The notes: a model not told the origin generated them from the letters alone. A stretch of 64,000 bases of DNA from Brasenia schreberi (GCA_036023115.1 JAYKKT010000089.1:17106501-17170500), one strand, 5' to 3'. Numbered from the stretch's first letter, positions 1 to 11,254 are shown. Numbers and translations: made by a program.

Positions 1-2
1 CC

Positions 3-3000
3 ATTGCGTATTCTGATTGGTGGTCAAATATCGTTGTAGTTCGAAAAACCAATGGGAAAATTCGAATATGCATCGATTTCAGAAACCTGAATAAAGCTAC
101 TCCAAAGGATAATTATCCTTTACCAAACATAGATTTGATAGTCGATAGTACTGCAAATCATGAAATGTTTTCATTCATGGATGGTTATTCAGGCTATAAT
201 CAAATCAAACTAAGCTCACGAGATCAGGGTAAGACCGCCTTCACAACCCTATGGGGCACGTACTGCTATACAGTCATGCCCTTTGGTTTGAAAAATGTCG
301 GCGCAACATACCAACGAGCCATGAACACGATCTTCCATGATCAAATTCACGAGCTTGTAGAAGTGTATGTAGATGATCTCTTGGCGAAATCCAAAACCCG
401 ATGCACCCATATCGAATGTTTACAAAAGATTTTCGAAAGGCTTAGGCTTTACAAAGTAAAGCTAAACCCTCAAAAATGTGTGTTCGGGGTAGAATCAGGG
501 AAGCTTCTAGGCTTTATGGTGAGCCAAAGGGGAATAGAAGTCGACCCCTCTAAGTGTCGAGCCATTATAGACATGGCTCCACCCTCCAATCTCACCCAAG
601 TCCGTAGCCTTCAGGGTCGATTACAATCTGTGCGCCGATTCATATCGAATCTGGCAACTAGATGCGAACCCTTCAACAAACTGTTGAGGAAGGGTACGAA
701 ATTCTTATGGGATGACGAATGCCAAAAGTCCTTCGAGAGACTAAAGGCATACTTGGTTAATCCCCCCGTTTTGAATCCTCCAAAACAAGGAAAACCGCTT
801 TTATTATACATCTTCGTGCATGTAAACGCTTTAGGAGCCCTGTTGGCTCAATACGAGGATGACACCCACAAGGAGTATGCCATCTACTATATTTCGAAAA
901 CTCTCTTGGCTTATGAACGAAATTATCAAGCCATGGAGAAGACGTGCTTGGCCCTAGTCTGGGCCTGCCAGAAATTCAGACACTATTTCCTAGATCATGA
1001 GATCTGGATAGTGTCCAAGCTTGATCCAATCAAGCACTTGTTCGAAAAACCCATTCTCACGGGTAGGTTGGGCAAATGGCAACTCCTTCTAATGGAGTAT
1101 GATCTGAAATACCATCACCAGATCTCCGTTAAGGGGCAAGCCCTAGCAGATTACGTGGCTGACTTCCCCTTGGAGGATGCATATCCCACTCTTGTCGAAA
1201 TGCCTGATGAAGGCATATTGCAAAACCATTTTCAAAACCACATTTTGGCAAATTCTTTCGAAAACCAAGTGTGGAAGATGCACTTCGACGGGGCACGAAA
1301 CCAACGAGGGGCTGGTGCCGGGATCATCCTAATCTCCCCTGAAAAGGGCGAGATTCCCATAGCAGTCCGCTTAGATTTCGAATGTTCCAACAACGTAGCT
1401 GAGTATGAAGCACTCATACAAGGCTTGAGGATTTCGAAAACTCTAGGGGCATCATGCATCGAGGTCTTTGGAGATTCGCTCCTTGTCATAAACCAGGTTT
1501 TAAAATTTTGGCAAGTACGTAATGAGAAACTACTTCCATATCACGAGTTGGCCACTCGATTGGTCCAATCCTTCCAGTCGTGTAAGCTCACACACGTGGG
1601 AAGAGAGGACAAGGGCATCGCCGATGCCCTCTCTTCCTTGGGTTCAGCCCTGAAGGTCGATCCCATTTCAGGGACCAGATCTTTGGAAATATGGCATGCG
1701 CCCCATCCATCCACACACGACTTGGATATTTGCCAAAACAACCCAGAGTCTATTGAAAAACCCTGGTTCTATGACATAAAACAATTTTTAGAAAATGGGG
1801 GATTCACCGAGGATGCCACATCCAAAGATAAGGCATTCATTCGTAAGATTTCGACCCGATACACCATTCTGGGTGGGGTCTTATACAAAAAGAGTTTTAC
1901 CGGCATTCTGCTTAGGTGTATCGACCTAGAGGAGGCTAGGATAGTGATGCACGAGTTCCACGACGGAGAATGTGGAGGTCATGTTAATGCCAACATGATG
2001 GCGATGAAAATACTTAGAGGGGGTTATTTTTGGTCCACCCTGAAAAAGGATTGTCACGATCATGTTAGGAAGTGTCATCCATGTCAAGTGCATGGGCATG
2101 CCATTCATATCCCTTCATCGGCATTGCATTCCGTGGTCAGCCCCTGGCCATTTACCATGTGGGCGTTTGACATAGTAGGCCCAATATTTCCAAAAGCCTC
2201 GAATGGGCATCGTTTTATTTTAGCAGCCACGGAGTATTTCTCCAAGTGGGTGGAAGCCATTTCCCTAACGAATGTAATGGGGCAACATGTGGTGGCTTTC
2301 ATCTGGAGGAATATCTTGGCTCGATTTGGGGTTCCACGAGACCTTGTGTCTGATAATGGTACCCCATTCAAGAATGAGCGGATGGTCAAGTTGTGCAACA
2401 CGTATGGCATAACTCACCACTTCTCCTCGCCCTACTACCCTCAAGGCAACGGCCAAGCCGAAGCCACAAACAAGACTCTCATTGGTATCATTGAGAAAAC
2501 CTTAGAGAAGGGTAGGATGTGGCACGAGAAGCTGGATGAAGCCTTATGGGCTTATAGGACTTCCATCCGGACTCCCACGAATGCCACACCATTCGAATTG
2601 GTCTATGGCACAAACGCCATTCTTCCCATTCATACCCAACTGCATTCATTCCATACATCCATTGCACTCGACCTCCCCCTAGAGACGCTTTAGCATGCTA
2701 GGATGGCCGAGCTAGATTTGCTAGATGAGAGGCAACTCCTTGCCATGGATCATGCTCGTGCATACCGGCAAAGGATAGCCCGACATTATAGCAAACACAT
2801 GAGACCTCGCCACTTTGAAGTGGGAGATCTGGTCTTGAAAACCATCCACCATCGTGGCCCACACCCCCTAGGCAAGTGGCGCCCCAACTGGGATGGACCC
2901 TATGTTGTACGAGCAACCACTACGAACAATTCGTATTGGTTGATCGATGTAGAAGGTAGGAATTTAGCAGATCCTATCAATATTCAATACTTGAAGAAGT

Positions 3001-3011
3001 ATCATGTGTAG
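3..3011 (+). pseudogene. pol: Element A pol remnant: RT, RNase H, second RNase H, integrase
   Basis: The reading frame is already open at base 3, so the gene enters from the left. The RT palm motif YVDD is at 366-377. A classical RNase H connection domain follows (about 780-1170). The second, archaeal-type RNase H has HFDGA near 1282 with AEYEAL and GDSLL downstream. Integrase has an HHCC zinc finger (about 1947-2090) and a DDE core with Asp in AFDIVGP, Asp in VSDNGTPF and Glu in GQAEATNK. This domain order is characteristic of plant Tat retrotransposons. A single CAG-to-TAG change at 2691-2693 stops the frame inside the integrase C-terminal region; the frame then resumes unchanged to the natural stop at 3009-3011. 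Protein made here would lack the last 106 residues. The call is secure; only residual activity is unknown. Confidence 0.95.
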
Positions 3012-3518
3012 GATCTGGATTAAATTCCAGTTTTCGAAAATTTTAAAGGGATAGCTGCCCTGAGACATGTGAATAAGGTGCAAAAGCAACTCGTGTGACC
3101 CTAAGTAAGAGGATTCGCACTTGTGAAAGAGTGGAGTTTTCAAAATCGTGGTTGCATTTCAAAATCCTTCATCTTACGAAGAAGGGCCTAGTTCAACATA
3201 GCAAGATACTTGCAAGTAGTACGTGCTATTTCTAAATAGGCTGATCTGGAATGGATCGAGTGTAGGCTTGGGATAAGTCCTCCCCTCTTCTCTTCTCCTT
3301 CCAAAAGGAAAACAAAGGCCCAAAACAAAAGGGAAGTTCCCATTCAAAGTCTCTTTCCAAAAGAAAGAAACCAGACTTCAAAAAGAAAAATCGATTCTCT
3401 TATGAAAAAGAGGGATTAAAGAAAAAATACTCCCAAAGGGAGACCCTCTATGAAAAAAAAGGAAAAAGAGGCCAAAAAAAGCTCAAAAAGAGCAGTTTTC
3501 CGCCTTCTATGCCTTAAA

Positions 3519-3546
3519 CCACGGGACGCTTCAGAAGGGACCGTGG
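3519..3546 (+). other. Conserved small inverted repeat in 3' UTR
   Basis: CCACGG (3519-3524) and CCGTGG (3541-3546) are perfect inverted repeats around a 16-base loop. The same block is present at 51210-51237 in E, 14161-14188 in B and 33283-33310 in D. Type-2 element G has it with one mismatch in the stem (27464-27491). It is the best conserved block of the 3' UTR, but its role is unknown. Confidence 0.45.
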
Positions 3547-4150
3547 TATCTCTTTCCCATGCCTGGCTTATCCCAAGCTAAAGCATGGTTCATTTCGAGG
3601 AATCCTAAAGTAAAAATAGGATTTACTTACTTGAATTTCATCTTGTTTGAGAATTCGATGTTTCGAGTAAGATGTAGGAATTTGAAATGAAGCTTGTTTT
3701 CTTATAAAACCTCTGCTAGATAAGCGAGTGTTAAGACTCAAACAAGGGCAAGCACGAAGAGCTCGAGATCCTTAGGATCGAGACTCAAGACAGTTGTCCC
3801 ATTTGTAAATAGTTTTGTAAATAAGTTTTGTAAATAAGTTTTGAAAACCGAACATCGAACAGCATAGGATTTTGCTCACTTGGAGCAGTAGGCCTTGTAA
3901 GTCTCTAGGGTTCGACCACATCTGGTCTCTGGGAGGTCGCCACTCTTGGCACCACACCCATGTCATTTGCATTCCACGCATGGTACTTGCATGAACATGA
4001 TCCCATTTAGGACCAGATTCCATGTTTTGAACCCTTTGGCGTGATATCTCCTCCTACCAGAGTTTGTAAATTGAGATTTTGCTAAAAATGGGACGATCCC
4101 ATATTCTTCGTGGACAGATCTAGGGAGACATTAAAAGGGGTGTTTGTCAT

Positions 4151-4188
4151 CTTTGCCCTTATCCAAATCTATTTGGACAAGGCCAAAG
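4151..4188 (+). other. Hairpin abutting the polypurine tract (element A)
   Basis: The left arm CTTTGCCCTTATCCAAAT (4151-4168) pairs with the right arm ATTTGGACAAGGCCAAAG (4171-4188) at 16 of 18 positions. It ends inside the polypurine tract. The same hairpin stands in front of the 3' LTR in B, C, D and E. It also occurs in G, where the sequence has changed but pairing is kept. Confidence 0.65.
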
Positions 4189-4193
4189 AGGGG
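4185..4193 (+). promoter_or_regulatory. Polypurine tract (plus-strand primer site), element A
   Basis: AAAGAGGGG followed by CATC lies directly upstream of the 3' LTR. All copies in the window have a purine run at this place. In LTR retrotransposons the tract resists RNase H and primes plus-strand DNA. Confidence 0.75.
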
Positions 4194-5029
4194 CATCTTT
4201 AACACCCCGAAATCCCACGAATTCCTTAAAACAAACCTGGCTTTGTAAAAGCAGCCCCAAAGGGCCATTTTTGAGTTTGGAAACCCAGGAGCCTTCCAAA
4301 CAACCCTGTATATATGTTTTAAACTATATCTTTCAAAAACATACGATATGGCTTTTGAAAACCCTTTTAAAACATGTTTTGAAACCCCGAAGTGGCTTGG
4401 CCCGATCAAGACAGGACCAGGAGAGCCAAGAAGAGCCCGGAACCGGAGCACCTGTCGAGCCCGGCGCAGCAACTCTTGTATCTGATTCACATCCCAGGAT
4501 CTCGAACGTCCAAGACCCTGTTCTTACCCAAAATATCATTTGAAGTCATCTCCGGAAGGCAGAAACGGAGGCGGACGACCATGTTGGCGAAGAAGACCCA
4601 ACGCAGACGGAGTACTGATGCTGTCAGGCCCCGCACGAATCGTCCGTTTCGAACCCAGCTCGAAGGAGTCAGAGTTCAGTTTGGATTGGATCTGGACCAT
4701 ATATATCCAGATTCCAATCCAAACCCATATGTGGACTTGGATTTGGATTTGGATCCAGAGATCCAATCCAATATCCATATCCATGGCCCACATCACCGTC
4801 TCATAAATGGAGGTGGGGCCCACTTGAGTTTCACGTGGGATATTGGGCATGAGAGAGAGTGGGGATGAAAAATATCAAGAGTGATGTATTAAGCTTGACT
4901 TGTGTGTCAAGTCTGGTTTAATCATATGGGTTAGCCTAATTGAGTGGGTTTAAGCTTGTAATTAGCTAAAACCTAACCTAGGGCTGCACCAACATGGGGT
5001 GATCAAGGTTTATGGGCCATGCTAAGGGA

Positions 5030-5430
5030 GCTCCTTCACCTAAACCTAGCCCAAAATGCCTAAACCTAGCCTACCACCCTAATCCACCCCTAATCTGAGT
5101 CTAATCACCTAACCCACTTCCCTAATCCCGTCCTAATCCCAACCTAATCACCTAACCCACTTCCCTAATCCTTTCCTAAACCTAGATTAATTTCCCTAAT
5201 CCTAGCCTAAACCTAGCCTAATCACCTAACCTAGCTCACTAAACCTCACCCTAAAACCCAATCACCTAACCTAACCCTAAACCCCTAAACCACCCTTAGC
5301 CCACGATTTACCCAAACCCCTAGTTTTAAAATATCTGGCCCAACCCCTTCCAGCCCACCTTATCTACATACCACCCTACCTAAACCACCTAACCACTACC
5401 CTCAGCCCAGCCCTAACCGACCTACCCATC
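5030..5430 (+). repeat. Telomere-like CCTAA-rich array in U3 of LTR A
   Basis: Degenerate units such as CCTAACC, CCTAAACC and CCTAATCC run for about 400 bp immediately upstream of the TATA box. They resemble the plant telomere unit CCCTAAA but are not a regular heptamer array. Equivalent arrays occur in every type-1 LTR of the window. Confidence 0.75.
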
Positions 5431-5433
5431 CCC

Positions 5434-5441
5434 TATTTAAA
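5434..5441 (+). promoter_or_regulatory. TATA box of LTR A
   Basis: TATTTAAA stands at the junction between the CCTAA-rich array and the C/T-rich leader. The same sequence is at the same place in the solo LTR and in LTRs D, C and E. Transcription would be expected to start about 25-35 bases downstream, which would put R near 5465. The start itself is inferred. Confidence 0.65.
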
Positions 5442-6387
5442 CCCCCCTCCTTGTGGGCGGGTTTTCCAAGTGGGAACCACCCTCTCACCCAGCCGGGCCC
5501 TCTCCTTCTCCCTTCTCTCACCCAGCCGGGACCACTCCCCACCTCTGCCTGCTCCACCAGCCGCCACCTGCTCCGCCACCTTCCCTCTTCCATCCACTAC
5601 CACCACCCCTCAGCCGGACGCCATCACCTCCAACCAACCGAACCAGCCGACAGCCACCTGCCCGCCACCTTCCCACTTCATCCGCCACCTCTCTCCCATT
5701 CGGTAAGTACCCCAAACTCCCTCAAAGCCCCTCTCTACCACCTCTCCATTCTTAGCCACCCATCCTACCTTCATCTCAGCCCTTTTGCCGCCACCACCTA
5801 AACCTAGCCGAACCTAGTATAACCCAAGTGGCTGGCCACTACCTAGCCATCATCTCCCATTCGGCCCTCCCCTAGGTGTCCTATTCGGCTTTCCCACCAG
5901 CTCACCTTCTAGGTCTAGCTTCCCTAAACTCTCAACTCCCCTAGTGACCCTAAGAACCCGCTCATTCAGCCCCTTTAAACCCCCTACTTTGAGGCGACAT
6001 CTACTTGCCACCGGCCACCTTCGAGGCGCCTATCCCGCGCCCCACTTGCAGCCGGCCAGCACTTTTAATCACCTACCTTCGCGGAGCTCCCACTTGCAGC
6101 CCAAAGCCAAGTCCACGCCCAAGCAAGACCTCTATCGACCAGCTACTCGTAAGTGTCTAAACTCGGTCTTTAGTCGTACACTTGCTTGAGATTCAATTTG
6201 ATACGGGGTTGTAATAACGGAGCGTAGTCTCCCCCCGCTTGTAATAACGTGGCTTGGCACAACCACACACGTGCACCCTCTTAGTCGTGCACGATTTTTA
6301 ACACACACGGGCCTAATCAGCCCCTAATATATAAGTTTATATATATACTTTCATTTTCGAAGGGTTTTGTTTAAGTTGGGTGCGTTG

Positions 6388-6905
6388 TCTTTCAATTCAA
6401 GCACACTCACACACATTGAGCTTTCGCTCTTATTTGAAAGTCCCAAGTAAGGGCCGACCTATACTATTTGGGTTTCATTTCTTGTCGTGTGAGTAAGTCT
6501 TTCAATTCAAGCACACTCACACACATTGAGCTTTCGCTCTTAGTTGAAAGACCCAAGTAAGGGCCGACCTATACTATTTGGGTTTCATTTCTTGTCGTGT
6601 GAGTAAGTCTTTCAATTCAAGCACACTCACACACATTGAGCTTTCGCTCTTAGTTGAAAGACCCAAGTAAGGGCCGACCTATACTATTTGGGTTTAATTT
6701 CATGTCGTGTGAGTAAGTCTTTCAATTCAAGCACTTTCACACACATTGAGCCTTCGCTCTTACTCCCAAGACCTTAGTCAAGGCCATACTGCAATTTATA
6801 TTTGGGTTTAATTTTATGTCGGGTGTGTAAGTCTTTTAATTCAAGCACGCACCCACATTGAGCCTTCGCTCTTATTTGCAAGACCCGAGTAAGGGCTCAT
6901 ATACA
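6388..6905 (+). repeat. 110-bp tandem repeats in LTR A
   Basis: Units begin with TCTTTCAATTCAAGCAC at 6388, 6498, 6608 and 6718, with a variant near 6832, so the period is 110-114 bp. Each holds GAGC-YTTC-GCTC, followed by either CCC..GGG or CCTT..AAGG inverted repeats. The first units are almost identical and the last are diverged. Confidence 0.9.
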
Positions 6906-6920
6906 TAAGATATATACATA

Positions 6921-7016
6921 TCTCCCTTCGGTTATTTCCCTTCGGTTATTTCCCTTCGGTTATTTCCTTTCAGTTATTTCCCTTCGGTTATTTCCCTTCT
7001 GTTATTTCCCTTCAGT
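6921..7016 (+). repeat. 14-bp minisatellite in LTR A
   Basis: About seven units of TTATTTCCCTTCGG occur with single-base variants. Copy number differs between LTRs: two or three in E and F, three in X, more in A, C, D and the solo LTR. Confidence 0.85.
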
Positions 7017-7529
7017 ATTGTCTTTACATTTCGGGTTTTCCCTTTGGAGTAGCGTGAGTTTGCATTGCATCTACGCCATACCACGAGGTAGGACGCATAT
7101 TGCATCGAAGCAAGCCCCGCTCGAATTCGCCCATGTAGTGGAGTGTTCATAACACACAAACTAGGTGGCCCGAAAAGGGATAAAAGAAAAGACTTAGGCA
7201 CGTGCAAATCCACGTGATCTAAAATATGCAATCGCATCTTAAAGACCCGAAATAAACACCTCGAACCGCTTCGTGGACTTTCTCCCCAAAACTCGATTTT
7301 TGCAAAAGCGTACAGACTGACCCTTGCGCATCGGTGCAAGAAGGTCTGCGACGACAAGAGCTTACTTGCTCACAGTCGCCACGTTTAGAAGTCAGTGTTA
7401 AATATATCTTCGCTAGCTTAAGTAAGCTAGCAGGCACGCCCTATTTGTATACATAGGCCTTAGACACACGATAAGATCCACTCCAAGCCCTAAAAGAGGC
7501 GAAGAGGCCGGGATTTTCGCGCGTCTACA

Positions 7530-8866
7530 GTGTCTAAACTCGGTCTTTAGTTGTATACTTGCTTGAGATTCAATTTGATACGGGGTTGTAATAACGGAGC
7601 ATAGTCTCCCCCCGCTTGTAATAACGTGGCTTGGCACAACCACACACGTGCACTCTCTTAGTCGTGCACGATTTTGAACACACACGGGCCTAATCAGCCC
7701 CTAATATATAAGTGTACATATATACTTTCATTTTCGAAGGGTTTTGTTTAAGTTGGGTGCGTTGTCTTTCAATTCAAGCACTCTCACACACATTGAGCTT
7801 TCGCTCTTATTTGAAAGACCCAAGTAAGGGCCGACCTATACTATTTGGGTTTCATTTCATGTCGTGTGAGTAAGTCTTTCAATTCAAGCACTCTCACACA
7901 CATTGAGCTTTCGCTCTTATTTGAAAGACCCAAGTAAGGGCCGACCTATACTATTTGGGTTTCATTTCATGTCGTGTGAGTAACTCTTTTAATTCAAGCA
8001 CTTTCACACACATTGAGCCTTCGCTCTTACTCCCAAGACCTTAGTAAAGGCCTTATTGCAGTTATATTTGGGTTTCATTTATGTCGTGTGTGTAGTACTT
8101 CAATTCAAGCACTCTCACACACATTGAGCCTTCGCTCTTACTCCCAAGACCTTAGTCAAGGCCATACTGCAATTTATATTTGGGTTTAATTTCATGTCGT
8201 GTGTGTAAGTCTTTCAATTCAAGCACGCACCCACATTGAGCCTTCGCTCTTATTTGCAAGACCCGAGTAAGGGCTCATATACATAAGATATATACATATC
8301 TCCCTTCGGTTATTTCCCTTTGGTTATTTCCCTTTGGTTATTTCCCTTCAGTATTGTCTTTACATTTCGGGTTTTCCCTTTGGAGTAGCGTGAGTTAGCA
8401 TTGCATCTACGCCATACCACGAGGTAGGACGCATATTGCATCAAAGCAAGCCCCGCTTGAATTCGCCCATGTAGTGGAGTGTTCATAACACACAAACTAG
8501 GTGGCCCGAAAAGGGATAAAAGAAAAGACTTAGGCACGTGCAAATCCACGTGATCTAAAATATGCAAATCGCATCTTAAAGACCCAAAATAGACACCTCG
8601 AATCGCTTCGTAGACTTTTTTCCCTAAAACTCGATTTTTGCAAAGCGTACAGACTGACCCTTGCGCATCAGTGCAAGAAGGTCTGCGACGACAAGAGCTT
8701 ACTTGCTCACAGTCGCCACGTTTAGAAGTCAGTGTTCAAAATATCTTCGCTAGCTTAAGTAAGCTAGCTGGCATGCCCTATTTGTATACATAGGCCCTAG
8801 ACACACGGGAAGATCCACTCCAAGCCTCGAAAGAGGCGAAGAGGCAGGGATTTTCGCGCGTCTACA
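7530..8866 (+). repeat. LTR X: 3' part of a second type-1 LTR, + strand
   Basis: The sequence starts at GTGTCTAAACTCGG, a position internal to the LTR (equivalent to about 6152 in LTR A), and runs to a normal TCTACA end at 8866. It carries the nested G-rich stem, its own 110-bp array (7765-8275) and a short 14-bp ladder (8300-8350). The most economical reading is an older LTR into which element A inserted. An unequal exchange within one LTR is the alternative. Confidence 0.8.
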
Positions 8867-9047
8867 GGTGGTAAGGTGGTTTAGGTGGTGGTGGTGTGGT
8901 GATAAGGTGGGCTAGTTTTGAGGAGGAGCCAGATATTTTACTTAAAGGGGTTTTAGGTATATGGTGTGCTAGGTTTAAGTGGGGTGGTTTAGGGGTTTAG
9001 GGCTTAGCTAGGTGGGTTGGTTTTGGGGTGAGGTTTAGTGAGGTGGG
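8867..9047 (-). repeat. Element B 3' LTR, left fragment
   Basis: This is G/T-rich minus-strand U3 sequence of the telomere-like class (TTTAGG and GGTTTAGG units). It continues at 12485 once the solo LTR and one GTGGG copy are set aside. The remainder of the LTR toward the TATA box and U5 is absent. Confidence 0.75.
9043..9047. repeat. Target-site duplication GTGGG, left copy
   Basis: GTGGG immediately precedes the solo LTR and is repeated exactly at 12480-12484. Confidence 0.88.
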
Positions 9048-9561
9048 TGTAGACGCGCGAAAATCCCCGCCTCTTCGTCCTTTTCAGGGCTTGGAGTGGA
9101 TCTTCTCGTGTGTCTAAGGCCTATGTATACAAATAGGGCGTGCCAGCTAGCTTACTTAAGCTAGCGAAGATATTTTTAACACAGACTTCTAAACGTGGCG
9201 ACTGTGAGCAAGTAAGCTCTTGTCGTCGCAGACCTTCTTGCAACGATGCGCAAGGGTCAGTCTGTACGCTTTTGCAAAAATCGAGTTTTGGATAGAAAGT
9301 CTACGGAGCGGTTCGAGGTGTCTATTTCGGGTCTTTAGGATGCGGTTGCATGTTTTAGATCACGTGGATTTGCACGTGCCTAAGTCTTTTCTTTTATCCC
9401 TTTTCGGGCCACCTAGTTTGTGTGTTATGAACACTCCACTACATGGGCGAATTCGAGCGGGGCTTGCTTTGATGCAATATGCGTCCTACCTCGTGGTATG
9501 GCGTAGATGCAATGCAAACTCACGCTACTCCAAAGGGAAAACCCGAAATGTAAAGACAATA

Positions 9562-10290
9562 CTGAAGGGGAAATAACAGAAGGGAAATAACCGAAGGGAA
9601 ATAACCGAAGGGAAATAACCGAAGGGAAATAACCGAAGGGAGATATGTATATAGCTTATGTATATGAGCCCTTACTCGGGTCTTGCAAATAAGAGCGAAG
9701 GCTCAATGTGGGTGCGTGCTTGAATTGAAAGACTTACACACACGACATGAAATTAAACCCAAATATAAATTGCAGTATGGCCTTGACTAAGGTCTTGGGA
9801 GTAAGAGCGAAGGCTCAATGTGTGTGAGAGTGCTTGAATTGAAGTACTACACACACGACATAAATGAAACCCAAATATAACTGCAATAAGGCCTTTACTA
9901 AGGTCTTGGGAGTAAGAGCGAAGGCTCAATGTGTGTGAAAGTGCTTGAATTGAAAGACTTACTCACACGACATGAAATAAAACCCAAATAGTATAGGTCG
10001 GCCCTCACTTGGATCTTTCAAATAAGAGCGAAAGCTCAATGTGTGTGAGAGTGCTTGAATTGAAAGACTTACTCACACGACATGAAATAAAACCCAAATA
10101 GTATAGGTCGGCCCTCACTTGGGTCTTTCAAATAAGAGCGAAAGCTCAATGTGTGTGAGAGTGCTTGAATTGAAAGACTTACTCACACGACATGAAATAA
10201 AACCCAAATAGTATAGGTCGGCCCTTACTTGGGTCTTTCAAATAAGAGCGAAGGCTCAATGTGTGTGAGTGCTTGAATTGAAAGACAACG
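9562..10290 (-). repeat. 14-bp ladder and 110-bp tandem units of the solo LTR
   Basis: The 14-bp ladder is at about 9562-9646 (GAAGGGAAATAACC units on this strand). About six 110-bp units follow to 10290, each containing GAGCGAARGCTC on this strand. Confidence 0.85.
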
Positions 10291-11239
10291 CACCCAACTT
10301 AAACAAAACCCTTCGAAAATGAAAGTATATATATACACTTATGTATTAGGGGCTGATTAGGCCCGTGTGTGTTCAAAATCGTGCACGACTAAGAGAGTGC
10401 ACGTGTGTGGTTGTGCCAAGCCACGTTATTACAAGCAGGGGGAGACTATGCTCCGTTATTACAACCCCGTATCAAATTGAATCTCAAGCAAGTGTACAAC
10501 TAAAGACCGAGTTTAGACACTTACGAGTAGCTGGTCCGTAGAGGTCTTGCTTGAGCGTGGGCTTGGCCTTGGGCTGCAAACGGGAGCTCCGCGAGGATAG
10601 GTGACCAAAGGTGCTGGCCGGCTGCAAGTGGGGCGCGGGATGGGTGCCTCAAAGGTGGCCGGTGGCAAGTGGATGTCGCCTCGAGGTGGGGGGTTAAAGG
10701 GGCTGAACAAGTGAGTTCTTAGGGTCACTAGGGGAGTTGAGAGTTTAGGGAAACTGGACCTAAAGGAGGGTTTTGTGGGAAGGCCGAATGGGACACCTAG
10801 GGGAAGGCCGAATGGGATATGATGGCTAGGTAATGGCCGGCAGTTTGGGCTATGCTAGGTTCGGCTAAGTAAAAAGGGTGGTGGCAAAAGGGCTGAGATG
10901 AGGATAGGGTAGGTGGCTAAGAGTGGAGAGGTGGAAGAGAAGGGTTTTGATGGTGTTTTGGGTACTTACCGAATGGGGAGAGGCGGTGGAAGGCAAGGAG
11001 AAGTAGGCGGGCAGGTGGGCTCTTGGCTGGTTCGGTTGGATGAAGGTGGTGGCGTCCGGCTGGGCAATGGTGGTGGATGGAAGAGGGAAGGTGGCGGTGC
11101 AGGTGGTGGCTGGTGGAGCAGGTGGAGCAGGCGGAGGTGATGGAGAGTGGTCTCGGCTAGGTGAGGAAATGGGAGAAGGAGAGGGCCCGACTGGGTGAGG
11201 TGAGGGTTCCCACTCGAAAAGCCGCCCCCAAGGGGGGGG

Positions 11240-11247
11240 TTTAAATA
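11240..11247 (-). promoter_or_regulatory. TATA box of the solo LTR
   Basis: TTTAAATA on the plus strand reads TATTTAAA in the direction of the LTR. It lies between the leader and the telomere-like array. It could in principle drive transcription leftward. Confidence 0.55.
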
Positions 11248-11254
11248 GGGGATG

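Larger units (their letters stand above)
3012..4197 (+). other. 3' untranslated region of element A
   Basis: About 1.2 kb lies between the pol stop and the 3' LTR, with no credible ORF. It is purine-rich, with stretches of AAAGA and GGGAG near 3290-3490. The same region follows pol in B, C, D, E and G. It ends with a hairpin and a polypurine tract. The function of its length is not known; long 3' UTRs are common in Tat elements. Confidence 0.8.
1..7529 (+). mobile_element. Element A: Tat-lineage Ty3/gypsy LTR retrotransposon, 3' half
   Basis: Positions 1-4197 are internal sequence (pol and 3' UTR) and 4198-7529 is the 3' LTR. The 5' LTR, gag and the start of pol lie beyond the left edge. The LTR ends in CGCGCGTCTACA like every other type-1 copy. 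It is followed by GTGTC and then by the interior of another LTR (X), which suggests A inserted into that LTR. The left target-site duplication is outside the window, so this remains an inference. The first base pairs of the LTR are damaged (TTTAACACC in place of TGTAAACACC). Confidence 0.9.
4198..7529 (+). repeat. Element A 3' LTR (type 1, 3332 bp)
   Basis: The left edge is placed by alignment to intact LTRs after the CATC that follows the polypurine tract. The terminal TG is mutated. The right edge ends in TCTACA. Inside, in order, are WGGAT-rich blocks and a palindrome near 4680-4720, CCTAA-like repeats at 5030-5430, a TATA box at 5434-5441 and a C/T-rich leader. The GTAAGTG site near 6150, 110-bp tandem units and a 14-bp ladder follow. 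No gene was found in it. Confidence 0.92.

Noticed and set aside
2105..2456. Antisense ORFs across integrase (about 60-100 codons), repeated in A, B, C, D and E
   Set aside because: They are conserved only because the sense integrase codons are conserved. There are no start context, domain or promoter signals.
4536..4868. ORFs on both strands over the GGATTTGGAT blocks (LDLDLDPEIQSN type)
   Set aside because: The repeated protein pattern reflects a DNA repeat in U3 upstream of the promoter. Mirror ORFs exist on the other strand, and no conserved domain is seen.
5451..5801. Proline/serine-rich ORFs of 80-125 codons in the leader of LTRs A, E and F
   Set aside because: They start at GTG or TTG rather than ATG and come from C-rich sequence open in several frames. 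They differ in length and frame between copies, so they are composition artefacts.
6388..7016. Direct repeats as a possible CRISPR array
   Set aside because: Units are contiguous tandem repeats without unique spacers, in a eukaryotic LTR.
7219..7685. Minus-strand ORFs of 70-145 codons in the U5 region of many LTRs (MPASLLKLAKI type)
   Set aside because: They repeat because the LTR repeats. Their frames and lengths change with single-base gaps between copies, and they have no recognisable domain.
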